64,000 nucleotides of DNA from Teratosphaeria epicoccoides (Eukaryota > Ascomycota > Dothideomycetes > Mycosphaerellales > Teratosphaeriaceae). A program made the translations under genes and the position numbers. Positions 23,107 through 35,117 of the stretch are shown here, piece by piece (within the stretch, counting starts at the first letter, position 1; each line of letters starts with the position of its first letter). Location: assembly GCA_021401465.1 (NCBI GenBank), contig JADDMT010000044.1, forward strand, positions 62,001-126,000. The letters run 5' to 3'. Below the pieces are notes generated by a model. It ran no database searches. It was not told where the DNA came from and was given only the letters and a program-made list of their open reading frames with translations.

Positions 23107-23380
23107 GGTCGCAGTGTTGCGGATGTGGTTGGAGGTGCTGCTGGACGGTCAGTCACGCCGGAGCCATGAAATTGGGAAGCCAAGATTTCTTGCGGGGCCG
23201 AATTGAGGTTGGCGCTAGTCCGCATGGAGCAGTAGCGATATGACGGGAAACTGACCACGCATCCACCGTTCCTTCCATGGAAACTCATTCGATCGTACAT
23301 TGGCAGGCGCGTTCCACAACGACGATATATCTGCATTTTGCATCTTGCCACCACCCGGTCTAGCCCCATTGAGCAACAAC

Positions 23381-24439
23381 ATGGAGCCTCCTGTCCACGA
23401 CCGACCGGAGCCCAAGAATGCCGCGCCCGTCTACAAAGTGGCAGTCATCCAAATGTGGCCTAAGGTCATCAGATCTCTCTCGAGTCATTCAATGCCGTAG
23501 GCTTATGTACATGATAGCCCCTGGCCATGGCACGCAACTATGCTCGGTCCGAAGAATTCATCCGCGCAGCCTCTCGTCAGCACGCCCAATTGGCCGTACT
23601 CCCCGAATACCACCTACTCAATTGGATCCCGCACGACGCCAGATTCAAAGAAGCCTGCAGCCACTGGGAAACTTATCTCAACAAGTACCGCGCCTTGGCG
23701 AGGGAGTGCAACATCAACATCGTCCCGGGCACCCTCGTCGAGCTCCATGACGAGGGCACAGACGAAGAGCGCCTGTTGAACGTTGCCTACTTCATCACTC
23801 ATGCTGGCGAGATAGCCGGAAAGTATGTCAAGAAGAATCTGTGGGGTCCAATCGAGAGGCTGCACTTGACTTCGAGCTCGATGGACGAGCATCCGGTTTT
23901 CGATACGCCACTAGGGAAGGTCGGGATCTTGATCTGTTGGGACCTCGCGTTTCCAGAGGCGTTTCGGGAGATGATAGCGAAGGGAGCCAAGCTTTTCATC
24001 ATTCCGACTTTCTGGACGCTGAACGATTGCAGCCCGGCAGGATTGGCAATCAACCCAGTGGCGGAGGGCTTGTTTCTGGATAGCATGTTGACGGCACGGT
24101 GTTTCGAGAATACTTGCGGTAGGTCATATGTCTCATTGCGTCGAATCGTGTTTCATGGGAATCATTCATTAGATTATTGATGTTACATCAACAGCCATCG
24201 TCTTTGCAAATGCCGGCGGACCACCCGGAAAAGGCTACGCAGGGCTTTCCCAAGTCTGCGTACCCTATGCAGGCGCTCTGACTCGACTTGGAAGTAGTGC
24301 CGAGGGCATGGCGGTAGTCGACCTGGACATGGGTATCGTAGAGGATGCCGAAGCAAACTATCAAGTTCGTGCTGACCTCGCAAGGACCGATTGGCATTAT
24401 GAGTACAGGCATACCGAGAAAGACGGATCGAAGTCATGA
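23381..24439 (+). CDS. Carbon-nitrogen hydrolase, nitrilase superfamily
   Basis: Hydrolase acting on non-peptide C-N bonds. Three exons, 23381-23464, 23518-24118 and 24195-24439, give 309 residues. The catalytic Glu-Lys-Cys triad is visible: Glu in VLPEYHLLNW, Lys in YVKKNLWGP, Cys in ILICWDLAFPE. Strand 1 is YKVAVIQMWPK, directly before intron 1, and exon 2 continues PLAMARNYARSEEFIRAA. Exon 3 begins in AIVFANAGGPPGKGYAGLSQV and ends within VDLDMGIVEDAEANY. Intron 1 has an unusual GTCATC donor, so its exact border is the least certain point; the reading frame supports it. Substrate not predictable: the family includes amidases and omega-amidases, and the clade here is a fungal one of unknown specificity. 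Confidence 0.85.
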
Positions 24440-24516
24440 GACACGACAGGATGATCAAGCGATGAGATGGGAGCACAAATGATGAGGATGAGAACAGAAC
24501 TCCGCTTGTCCCAAGT

Positions 24517-25464
24517 TCAATGCATATCTAGCCCCCAACGCTGTCCTCCCATGACCACACTCAACCGCCCCCCGAAGAAGCACACCCACTTGCGAAGGGA
24601 TGACGTCCGCTTTTTGATCCTGCGACCTTGATCAGATCGCTCGAGGCCGACACAATCCCCTGCTGCCGACTCTGAGCTCTCATGAATCGGACTCGCTGGC
24701 TGAAGCATGCTGATGTCCTGCGCCGAGCGCCTGTACACGCCATCCGGAGTCAGCTGAGAGCTGTGATTCGCGTGGTGCGGGCCGTACATCTCGACCGGCG
24801 TCTCCTGGATGCCGCTCAGGATCGGCGTCATCAGGCTGCGCCGGGTCGAAGACTCGGTCTCTCGAATTAAGTAGACCGAACTGCATGTCGGCGTCGGAGG
24901 CAACGACCTGTCGCTGTAAATTTCGATCTGCTCAGCCGAAGGTGCCACTGCGACCACGTGACTGACGTCAGCCGTCTTCTGCGCTCGCCTGAGTCGAGGA
25001 GGAACGGGACCGATACTCACAACTCTTGCCTTGACTAACTTAGCGACACTCAGCATCGCGATCGGCACAGCTGTAGCGACAGCTCGATCCTCGATTTCCT
25101 CTACCGGAACCGCAGTCTGTGGCGTGGGTGGTAGAGGCTTCCTCATGTAGACCTGCACCTGACTGGCTGGTGGTGGTGCAAGGCGCAGAGCACCGGTCGA
25201 CCGCATCTGCTGCCGCTTCGTCAGCCGCTTCAGATCGCCTCGTGAGGGGTGAGTCCGAGGTTTCAGTGTCGCACTCTCGCCGAGAGCAGGCACAGACTTA
25301 GTGAATGCAGAGGGCAGACGGGGCGATGGGACAGGGGCGGTGATGATGCATGTAGCTCGACCACATGAGCAGCCGAGATCCCAGGTCCGGCCGAAAGTGG
25401 TGTTGTGGAATGCGAAGGGCATCCTGTGTGCGTGTGACGCGCTTGTCTGAGCTGATTGAAACAT
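24517..25464 (-). CDS. Unknown protein with LPPTP motifs
   Basis: Single open frame of 315 residues from an ATG; no domain recognised. Two partially repeated segments, QVQVYMRKPLPPTPQ and QIEIYSDRSLPPTPT, each put an LPPTP proline motif after a tyrosine, as in short docking sequences for SH3- or WW-type partners (inference). The N-terminus carries a Cys cluster (LGCSCGRATC). A basic stretch (RLRRAQKTADVS, GRRIKKRTSSLRKW) precedes the end, where a short hydrophobic WVCFFGGRLSVV stretch lies. The protein is otherwise Ser/Pro-rich and probably disordered. Likely a lineage-restricted fungal protein. Confidence 0.55.
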   Translation of the reverse strand: MFQSAQTSASHAHRMPFAFHNTTFGRTWDLGCSCGRATCIITAPVPSPRLPSAFTKSVPALGESATLKPRTHPSRGDLKRLTKRQQMRSTGALRLAPPPASQVQVYMRKPLPPTPQTAVPVEEIEDRAVATAVPIAMLSVAKLVKARVVSIGPVPPRLRRAQKTADVSHVVAVAPSAEQIEIYSDRSLPPTPTCSSVYLIRETESSTRRSLMTPILSGIQETPVEMYGPHHANHSSQLTPDGVYRRSAQDISMLQPASPIHESSESAAGDCVGLERSDQGRRIKKRTSSLRKWVCFFGGRLSVVMGGQRWGLDMH

Positions 25465-25862
25465 GGTGGTGGTGGAAGAGCGACCAGCGCTGACTATCTA
25501 TGGACCTGCCACAGATGGAAAATGTGGGTCAGAGAAGGGCTGATGGGACTGAATCGACTGCGTACCTTTTCGTGGAGTGAGAAGGTAGGCAGGCAATTCA
25601 GCAATTTGTTCTGCTCTGAGACGAGCGGATGTGGACGAGGGACAGACAATGTTTTGTATCACGTTGGGTGCAACAATGGACAAAGAGCTGGGGAGAACGA
25701 CAATAGCGCTTTGTCTGTTGTTTCACTTCTGGAGAATTGACACCCACAATGCCATTGTCGACAATCAGCGCCTGCAGCTCACGGCAGCCTTGGCAACTCT
25801 ACCACGGTAACACGCAACCCAACGCATCGACCGATACCTTCCGCAACCGCCCCCGTGTCTCC

Positions 25863-26529
25863 TCAGCCTCCCTTCTTCCAACCCTCGTCCTCCGTAACCG
25901 CCTCCATGACCGCCTTCTCAGCTTGTCTCTCGTTCTCCGCCATCGTCGCAAGCTGCTTCCGCCAATACTCCAAGCGCAGACCCACCTCAACTCGCTCCTG
26001 ATCGCGCCGCGCAGTGCTCTCCACATCGGCATCATCATCCTGCTCAATCGCGCTGCGAACAGCAGCAGATTCGGCGACCGCGCTCAGCATGGTGGCTGCA
26101 GTACGGCGTCTAGCCTTGCGCGCGCGGATGAGGCTCTGCTTGCGGCGCTCCAATGCGGTCGAGGTGGCTTGGTTCTGTTCGTCCATTGCGCCCGTCTTGA
26201 CCATCGGTATGCGGATTGCTTCGTGAGAATTTGGTGGCGAAGCTGGGTTCAGTGCAAGGCGAGCAGAAAGTGCGGAACGTGAGACTGTGCTGGGCAACTT
26301 TTGATTGTTCGACACACGGTCTTCTAGTCTCGAGAGTGCAGGTGTGGTAGTTCCAAAAACATTCACACACGCAGCTGTCACCCTCCGAGGAAGAGGACAA
26401 CCACAGCGGGACGGTCATATTCACAAATCCAGGAGTTCTGCACTCCGTGGAATTTTGTGGCACTTCAGGCTCGAGATCTGGTCCAGAATGGCACTGCCCG
26501 GGGCCTGCCAACTTGTAAGAGTCTGCCAT
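25863..26529 (-). CDS. Unknown protein with C-terminal coiled-coil
   Basis: Not recognised. Exons 26529-26382 and 26323-25863 join in frame to 202 residues through a 58-bp intron (GTGACA donor, CTAG acceptor). The start is an ATG (MADSYKLAGPG). The first exon is polar; the second holds a basic helix with RKARRR, an alanine-rich segment, an acidic patch (EQDDDADVE) and a long heptad-like helix (RRDQERVEVGLRLEYWRKQLATMAENERQAEKAVMEAV). The helix suggests a structural or subunit role. The splice is supported only by frame, so the N-terminal third is tentative. Confidence 0.5.
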
Positions 26530-29500
26530 TGCAGCAGTCGCAGCTGTCTAAACGGGATGAAAAGCAGTCGTCCGGTCGTCTGGTTCTGGAGTCTGTGACG
26601 GCGTCTTTGCAACCGACCTGACCGTCTCAATCATTTCATTTCAGTTCGTCCACGCTTAGTCCTCGTTAAAAAACCTAGCGGCACTGCGAATTCATCCAGC
26701 TGCTGTATCGAACCCAAAGTCGACCCGTTTCAACAGAGTATTGCGTGGAGCCAGATCGCACATGTCGAGATATCTCTTGCATGTCCTCCTCGGCCACGAT
26801 CCACGGTCAGCTCTGTCCCAAGGAGCCGTATGTCCGTTTCATGGCCCAAGGAACAGGCATTCGGCTTCCGTGAGTCGAGAGCTGCACTGTTGCGGAGCGT
26901 AATGGCGGCGAAGACAACGTTGCATATCTCAGGTCAGGCTAAAGTGTGAATTGCACTAGGCCAACATGGCCCTTGAACGCTGCAATATATGGCGCAAATA
27001 CGCGAGGCGTTGCTGATTTGTCCTTCCGACTGTCTAGTCGGGCGAGGACTTGGCCACAAAAGAGGCTAGGTTGTCATCCCAAGCGGCTTTCGACGTGACC
27101 TGGAAGCCAGAAAGTGTCCACTTGTCATAAAGCGACTGGGATTGAGGACTTGAGGTCCTGCGAGGTTGTTCACAACGCTGGTCGTGGGCGCTTCGCCATC
27201 GTTGACGAATATGGCCGCATACTGCACGGCAGACACATTCTGGATATTGCACACTGTCTGATACCACTTCTGACCCCGTCGTCCAGGGTCGGACATATGC
27301 ACTTTCTTGCCGAGACAATGTGGGAACGGTTTGGTTGGTTACAAAGATATTGACATGGACCACAATCGTGGAATCCACGCAAAGGGTGAGCCCGCATGCG
27401 TCTTACACACTGACATCTTTTGGTCTCCTGAGGCATAGAGACTTGACGTCGGTGATGAGGACGCCGATGTCAGCAGGGACAGCCGTAGGTATGAGAAGGA
27501 AGATGGTCAGGCGGAGACTGGGGCGACTACAAGTGAGCTCGCCGCTTTTCGGCATGGGCTGGAATCGGACGCTGAGCTGTATCCAGGCTCGCGAGCTGCG
27601 CAGGGAGTTCACCGCGGCTGACAAGGCACTGGGTAGGCAGACCACCTGGTGCGAGGTGTATCAGGTCCACGAATGAGGCGCGGATGTGCTTTCTCGCGTT
27701 CTCAGCGACTTAAGCCCGAGATCAGGCTGTTGGATGCTGTGTCTCGACTTTCGCTGCACCGCCAACACAATTCCCGTACCCGTTGGCATCGAAAGCCGCA
27801 TATGTGAAACGTGGCTGTTACCCAGGCTCACAACGCGGTTAGGATTGACCTAGACCGCTGGAGTGAAAAGCAGTGTTACTGGCTAGGCCGTTCATGGGTT
27901 GCTACTGTTGGGAAATTTTTCAAGACACTAGGTAGCCCCATCGGAACCGCAGAAGACGTTCAACGAAGCAGTTGTCATACAAGAACTATAGCGGGAATGC
28001 CCATAATGGGTGCGCTTGAATCCGCAATTAGTGTTGGCGCGACTCGGCCCTGCCACTGGTAGCAATGCTATGGTAGATAACCCGGTCCAAGCCATCGATT
28101 GATGGATGGCTGAAGACATCTGGAGTGTCCATGCTAGACTCGGCCTTTTTGCCGATAGTGCGATTCACCTTGTTGGCAAAATTCCGAGACCGTAGAGAAT
28201 CGAGCGAAGGTTCGACATGCAGGGTGTCGAAGGTTTGACGCAGACGTTTGTCGAAGAGAGGAACGTCGGCTTTAGATGGCAGTCGGCGACGCTGCTGATT
28301 GTCGGCCAAGCGAACGGCAACTTGCCGATCTAAAACAACGGGTCAGGAGCTAGATAGAGGTCGAGTGCCTGGCTTGCGGCTTGGTGATTCATCTCCGATT
28401 CATGGGGAGGCAGGCGCCTGGTAGAAGACACGTCCTGCAGACCTTCGGCAAGTTTGATATCCGACATCGTCTTCTTCAAATTCGCTTTTTGATCACCTGG
28501 GCGCTTCTGAGTCCGAGAGTGAAATTGTGCCAGCAAGAATAGCAGAGATAGACTTACGGTCTCCTTGCGCAACTCAAGATACTCTTTGTCATTGGTGAAG
28601 CCTCAGGACAGGTACGCTGTTTCAGCTGTAGGACTAAGGAGTAGTTCGATAACGTGCTTAGATAGCCAGCAATAAGCGCCGTGTAAGCGGGTTGCGGTAG
28701 CAAAGCTTTGACATGCACGGTGGAGGCGGGTATCAGCCCCATGGTATGACTCTCCGAGTCGCAGTCCGTACTTACCTGGTGCATTGTCTCTCCAGACGCT
28801 GCTAGAGAAGGCTAATGAGGCTCCTGACTATCACACATTGAGCGTCGTGGAAGCGCAAGCTCTCTGTGGCATGGTCGACGGAAAAGAGCAGTCTAAGGCA
28901 ACCCACCATAGCCAGGATGATGGCGTGGTCTTGCATACGGGGAGAGCATCAAAGCATCCTACTATGGCAGCGACGTCGTTCGGAGGACAGATATGACAAG
29001 TGAACATCTAACGGCCTCCTAGAAGCTTTGGACCCTGGCTTTGGCGTGGAAGACAGGACCTAGCTGAGTCATGTTTGATCCTCACTCTTGGGACTTCACT
29101 GCAGCATGGAAACAACGCGCTCTTGCCAGCATACTGCTGCCGTGTTCCAGACTGGGAGTCAATGCGCTCGATCGAATGCGGAAGGAACAGACGCAATGGC
29201 TAGCGTCCCTACATCTGCAGGAGCAGCTGACTTGGTCCATGAAGAGGATCCACCATTCACTGACAGGGAAGCACAGTCTGTGCCGACAATTGGTGCATAC
29301 TGTAGGCACCTGGGAGGATGCGAATGCCAATGACGTGCATGCACCGCCAGACCACTTGCCCCTACCAGAGAAGCAAGAGTCTTTCGGCACCTTCCAGAAG
29401 GGGTTAGTGCGGACCTGCACTAAGCTTGGTGGACCACTTGTTTGATCGAGAAGGACTGGAGCGGTCCGGCGCAATTACTGACAAGTTCCGAGCACTTCTG

Positions 29501-32500
29501 ATTCTGTTAGCTCCATCGCTATATCCTGTGAAAGCACAAACCAGTTGTTGGAGGAAGGGCATGCCATAAGCAGATGGTATGGAGGGGCAAGGACCCGCTC
29601 CCTTGCCATCAAGCGTACCTAGTCGGCAGCTCCATGGCCATTCTCAACGCATGTGTCACAGTGACCTGCAGCCGTGTGAACAGTTGGATCTGATCACGCG
29701 AATGACGATCAAATGGCCAATAATTGCAGGCCAGACCGAGATTCCACCAAGCTGCCTAACAAGCCCATTAATCAAGGTTTCAAGATCGATTCACCTGCAA
29801 ACCCCATGATACCTGGTTACTAAGGTCTCTCGCTTGCCAACTACAGTCGATCCATAGGGAGTCGTCGTGCAGCTCCGAGAAAGTGTGCCACCGGACCCGG
29901 AAGGAGCGCGCTGTGTGTGGCGTGTGTTCTCTTCACAAGCGTGAAACTACTGCAGGCCCGGCGCAATATCACTTCCCACACTGCAGCATGTGGCGCATGC
30001 TGGTCTGGTTCAGCGACCGGCATTCCGCAGGCTCCGGAGCAAGACAGGGAGGAAAAAGTCAGCGTTTTACTGGGGACAGATTGCGGCGGACCCGACCGAC
30101 CAAGTGGAAGGATGCATGCATGCATGTACGACCACATGCATGACGACAGAGCATGCTGGGTTGTCCTTCGCACGATGATGAATGAGGAAGTTGCCAGCCA
30201 AGACCGCGAATGGATGCACCCAAACAAGGAAGGTCTTTCCGCCTGACATTCATGGATTGGTCTGCCAGTACCAATTGCAACCACCACCCCTACATGGTGG
30301 TTGTAACCAATCAGCTTTCGATGAGGAGTACGATCGGCCTTAAACTATTCCTACGACCTTTAGGCCACGTGCGTTGTGTTGTCGATGCGGACAATCCGTA
30401 CTCGGCATTATACCTGGCTTGTGGCGCCTGCTCTCGGGTGCCTCGACCGAATGACTCGGACCGCGGGAGGATGCAATCCTACAAACGGACCAGAAGGCGT
30501 TTCACGATATGGACTTGGCAAAACTCTCTACCTAGGCATATCAGGTCTTGGCGGTCTGTCTACTGAGCATCTCAGCCATCACGTTTGGCATTGAAGGTCA
30601 CGCGCAACTTGCAAGGTGAACAACACCTTGGCCGCCGGGCAAGCATACTTCGAGGGCCGATTGGCTCGGTCAGGCGCCATCAAGACGTTCTGTTCAATGT
30701 ATCACCACAAGTCGCTTTCACCGTCTTAATTCGAGACGTGAAAGGCATTTGATCAGCTCCTCCTGCGCGTCCGATCGATGCGAAGACTCGGTAATCAAAA
30801 CTCTTGACAGCACGACGCATAGTTGGAGGATGACAACTGGTTGACTTTCTTCCCACTATGGCATCAACTCAATCAAGATCTCGCTGATATTGCTTTGTCC
30901 GCGACGAAAATCGCTGATGGGCGAGCTTTAGCGTACATCATCTTGCCGGGCAGTAGAAGGTATGGATACAAGTTGTAGCCTTGCCGCGTACCAGACCACC
31001 CGGGCAACGACCTCGCTCATTCACGCCATCTGACGGTGTTGAACAGCTTTGGTACACCCGTGGCTAGCAGATGCACAACATAGCTAGCGTGGCTGTCCGG
31101 GCCGCACAACAGCTGCAGTAGCATTCAGAGCAGCAGGGAATGCTGTGCGCTCTCTTAAGTGAGCCGCGGTGCCATTTCGTTATGTGTCATTCCCATGCCT
31201 CAGGCCATCAATGGGCCGGCTTATGTATGACGGTGCCACAGGAGTCCAGGACAAAATGCGACTTGACGAACGGACGCTTCCGAACGTCCTGCTTAAGCCT
31301 CTGCTTTCATTCATCTTGCTGGCACGAATATCCTTGATGCGCTCGCACGAACGTGCAGACTGCAGCTGTGCTTGGATCAGGGACCAAAACCAGAATCGAC
31401 TCCCATGTACACTCCTGGGTTCTCTTATCACGAGCCTTCGCGGGCCCCCCATGTGCTGATGTCCGGAGATAGCCCACGTCTCGACTTGAGCCCTGGGTCA
31501 AGCCAAATGCAGGCTTTGGTCAGATACTAAACAATCCACTCCCCGCACTGTATCTCTGCCACTCAAGCGACGTTGACCATTCTACCTACTCTCCACCGCT
31601 CAGTCAAACATAAGGACTGCAGTCCACAGCTGTCGACATGCGATCTATCCTACTCTTTGCCATTTGGCCGCACCATGCCTTAGGATTCTATTGCATTCAG
31701 GACCCGGGGGGCAAAGGTTTCCCTTGGTGTGTCCCAGACCAGAAGGAGATTTTCGCAGGAAAGACTAGCCCTTCGATATGGTAAGGTAAACATAAATGGA
31801 TGCACGCTTCCAGCACAATTGACTGACGTCATCTTCTGCTTGCAGCTTTGCCTCTTGCAAAGTCCAGAACCAACCATGTAATCCGACTTACCAGTGGGAC
31901 AACTTACTCAAGACATGGATGGCGAAATGTGATTAAGACCGGTCGCGAAACCAGCAGCGGTCGCACAGGGTGCTTTTTCGCAGCGGTCGTGCAAGGTGCA
32001 TTCGGCAGTTGGGGCCATCTTCGTCGAAGGGCAGCGCGCCTATTCTGTTTTCGACAGCGGAAGTTGCATGTAGCGGACGGTGGACGCGAAGGGAGGGGCG
32101 GCGTGACAAGTGTATAGGACGGCCCGGTCAGACTGTCAATAGTAATGATTCATCTGGACAATCGTGGTAGGCACACACGTGTCTTGTTGCCAATCGCGAG
32201 CCAACCCACCTAGTGGCAGTTTACAGCGAGGGCCACACGAATCCTGGCGGAATTCGGGGGAGCTCATGCGCCAAAGGTCTCGACTTCCTGGCTCAGATGA
32301 CTCCTCCTGGTCCTCTCGATCCTGGCTGTATGATTGAGCAGTCGTGATTGGACTCTGGTTCACAGAAAGCCAGGCACCTGTCCCAGATGTTTTCTTGATC
32401 AACACGCATCGTAGAAAGAGACCGAAAGGTGCAAAAGGCTCGGAAGGTCGAGAGGCAGGGGTCTATCACCACATATGTATGACAGCAAACACGGCCTGAC

Positions 32501-33800
32501 ACAAGCTCCTCGGTATGATTTGCAGAGTGAGGACTTTCAAAAGCAGCGCAACTTCGTACCGAGGACAGTCCACGGCCGTTGCGAACGGTGAGCCTGGTCG
32601 GACATTCGAGGCATGCCCCTTTCAGCCAATGAACGGCTGCAGCAATAAAAGAAGAAGTCGTGTGTCTTAATTTGCGGAGGTCTGTCCGCGGTTCCACACG
32701 CAAGAGCGGCGAGGGCAAGGCTGGGGCGAGCCCTGCAAAGAAAGCCAATCAGGCCGCGCTGATCGGCCGGCGTAATAATCAAGTAACAATATCACCGCTG
32801 CAACAAAGAGCTCATGTTGCCGGTAGCTAGACTGCAGTAGTCGATGGGCTTGGCAATCTTCTGGAAAGGCGCCACGAATTCAGAGCTGCGACAAATGATT
32901 GGGTCATGCGGATGGAGGCGGGCGGGATCTGGTGGGCCCGTGACGCGGGACCGCGCAAGGCACCAATCAGCTGGTGGCGGCAGAAAGACTCTCGATGACC
33001 GACGTGGTGTCAGAATCCGTCACCGCCAGCCGAGACGCTAACAAAGAAGGCATAGCGTGCTTGGCGGCCCACCGACACGCACGCGGCTTGGCAAGAATAC
33101 GCGCCGGATCTTTGAGCGTCGGTGCGGCGCGCTAGCATTCTTTGAGTCAAGCGTGCCCCGACTCTAGGCAGATGCCAGGCTGCAGCTTCGGAGCTGCGCT
33201 ACAGCATGCGGTCATGACATGGGTCGCCTGGTGGGCCGTGTCGTGGTGCGCGGATGGCGAAAAGGCTCAAGCTAGCATCCTTCGGGCGAAGGCTATGTAT
33301 GTATGTGTCGTCGCGACGGCCATCGGGACGACTCATCAGGATCCGCCTCACCACCGTCGGTGAATAATAACATCGCACTGCTCGCCCTTCGCCACAGCAC
33401 AGCTCAATCTCCAAGTGCGAAGCCTTCTTCTCAACACCCCTCAGCAAGACTCTTGCCTTGTTGTTTCACCCCCCAGACCTTGCCTGTGCGATTCGCGCCC
33501 CGCATTTGGCTCGACATCACACGGCAGCATCCGCGCTGATCTCGCCTCGCTTTTTTACCACCAACCCGACCACTCTCCTTGCTTTAGACTTTGCACCCTC
33601 GCTGGCCGCGTCCTTGGACGACACTTCGATTCCAACACTGCTTCCATTGTCTCGCGACAACCTCGACCATAGTCGACCATATCTGCTCCCACCATAGCCC
33701 GTGAAACTTGGATCCCGAGGAGCCATCTGCCTATGGGTGTGCTGCTCCTCTAGCTTCTGTTCGCTCCGGTCCGGGAGAGAAGTCTCCCGCTCCTCCGACT
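26530..33800. other. Gene-poor region of about 7.3 kb
   Basis: No intact gene is visible in either strand. Base composition looks like its neighbours, with no obvious AT-rich RIP signature. ORFs are all short and often start at GTG or TTG. Scattered fragments look protein-like (for example minus-strand 28028-28572), but no family can be named. Small features: a TGCATGCATGCATG run near 30112 and an inverted repeat TTGCAACCACC/GGTGGTTGTAA near 30273-30306. The final 500-700 bp should hold the promoter and leader of the Ran1-type kinase. Confidence 0.5.
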
Positions 33801-35117
33801 ATGCTTCCTACGCCACCCGCATCACCAAGACCATCAGAGGATTGTTGCATCGAACCAGAGGAGAGAATAGGCCAAACATTAGCGGGACGTTTCCTATTGA
33901 CTGCTATCCTGGGCGTGGGTGCCTATGGCACTGTCTACAAAGCCCGTGATGTCGAGACAGACATCGAGTATGCTGTGAAAGCCCTGAACAAGTCAGGCCT
34001 TGATCCCAGACAGAAACAATTCCAGGAACGAGAGATCCAGTTGCATTACCAGGCCAGCAAGCACTCTGGAGTTGTGTCCATGGTGAAGATCCTGGACAGC
34101 CCGGAATGCACTTTTGTCGTGCTGGAGTATTGCCCTGAAGGCGATCTGTTTGCCAGAGTGACCGAGGAGTGTGACTACGTCGGTGATGACCGCAAGGCCA
34201 GATGTGTTTTCCTTCAAATTCTGGATGCAGTCCGGGCGTGCCATGCCAGTGGCATCTTTCACCGGGACTTGAAGCCGGAGAACGTCCTGGTCAAGAATCA
34301 TGGCTGGACTGCGAAGCTTGCGGACTTTGGACTCGCGACCCAAGAGACGATCACGTCCGACTTTGGATGCGGTTCCACGTTCTACATGTCACCCGGTATG
34401 TTGGCCCTCGCGCTTGGTTGACTGATCACAGCTCGCTGATGCATCGAATACTCAGAGTGTCAACAGCCCAACCCCAAACCATTTGCGTGCTACGCCTCTG
34501 CTCCGAACGATGTGTGGTCGCTGGGCGTCATTCTGGTGAACCTGGTGTGTGGTCGCAACCCTTGGAAACGCGCGTCCATGGACGACCCTACCTTCCGAGC
34601 ATACGTCCGGGATAGGAACTTCTTGCAGACCATTCTACCCATTTCGGAAGACCTCAACTTTATACTTCAGCGAGTGTTCGAAATTGATCCGAGGGAACGC
34701 ATCACGCTTGACGGATTGCGCGACCTTGTCGTTCGCTCCGGACCGCTCGCGCAGTCACCTGCGCCAATGAGCTTGCCACCGACACCGCCTTACTCTCCAA
34801 TTGCAAGTGTGGTTGGTTCGCCCATTGCATGCCAGGACCAGCTCGTGGATGTTCCGCCTATGGAGCCACTGCCAGGGCAACAGTACCCGTCACCAGCTGT
34901 GACGCAGTTCCTCCCACAGCCCATAGCTGTCCCTGGTTTGCCTTCACCTCCCGGCTCTAAGCCAGGTAGTCCTCGACTCGGTGCTTATATGTCCAAGCCG
35001 GCCGCTTGTCCGACACATGCAGGACCGCCCAGCTTCATACCGTGGTCCAGATATGGCCAGCTAATCTCCAACTTCAACATGCCTAGATCTTGCTACTGGA
35101 ATGTTCCGGTCTATTGA
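33801..35117 (+). CDS. Ran1/Sks1-type serine/threonine kinase
   Basis: Protein kinase of the fungal Ran1-Sks1-Vhs1 group, which links nutrient signals to growth and development. Exons 33801-34395 and 34456-35117 give 418 residues. The start is the ATG at 33801 (MLPTPPASPRP); the frame is open 31 codons further upstream but only from TTG, directly after a stop. Kinase motifs: LLTAILGVGAYGTVYKA, YAVKALNK (catalytic Lys), LEYCPEGDLFARV, IFHRDLKPENVLV, KLADFGLATQE, then SDFGCGSTFYMSPECQQPNP across the intron and DVWSLGVILVNLVCGRNPWKRAS. After the domain come about 130 Pro/Ser-rich residues. The intron uses GTATGT and CTCAG. Very long 5' flank. Confidence 0.92.

Noticed and set aside
33708..33800. 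Upstream extension of the Ran1-type kinase frame
   Set aside because: Only a TTG start directly after a stop codon; the ATG at 33801 fits the family.
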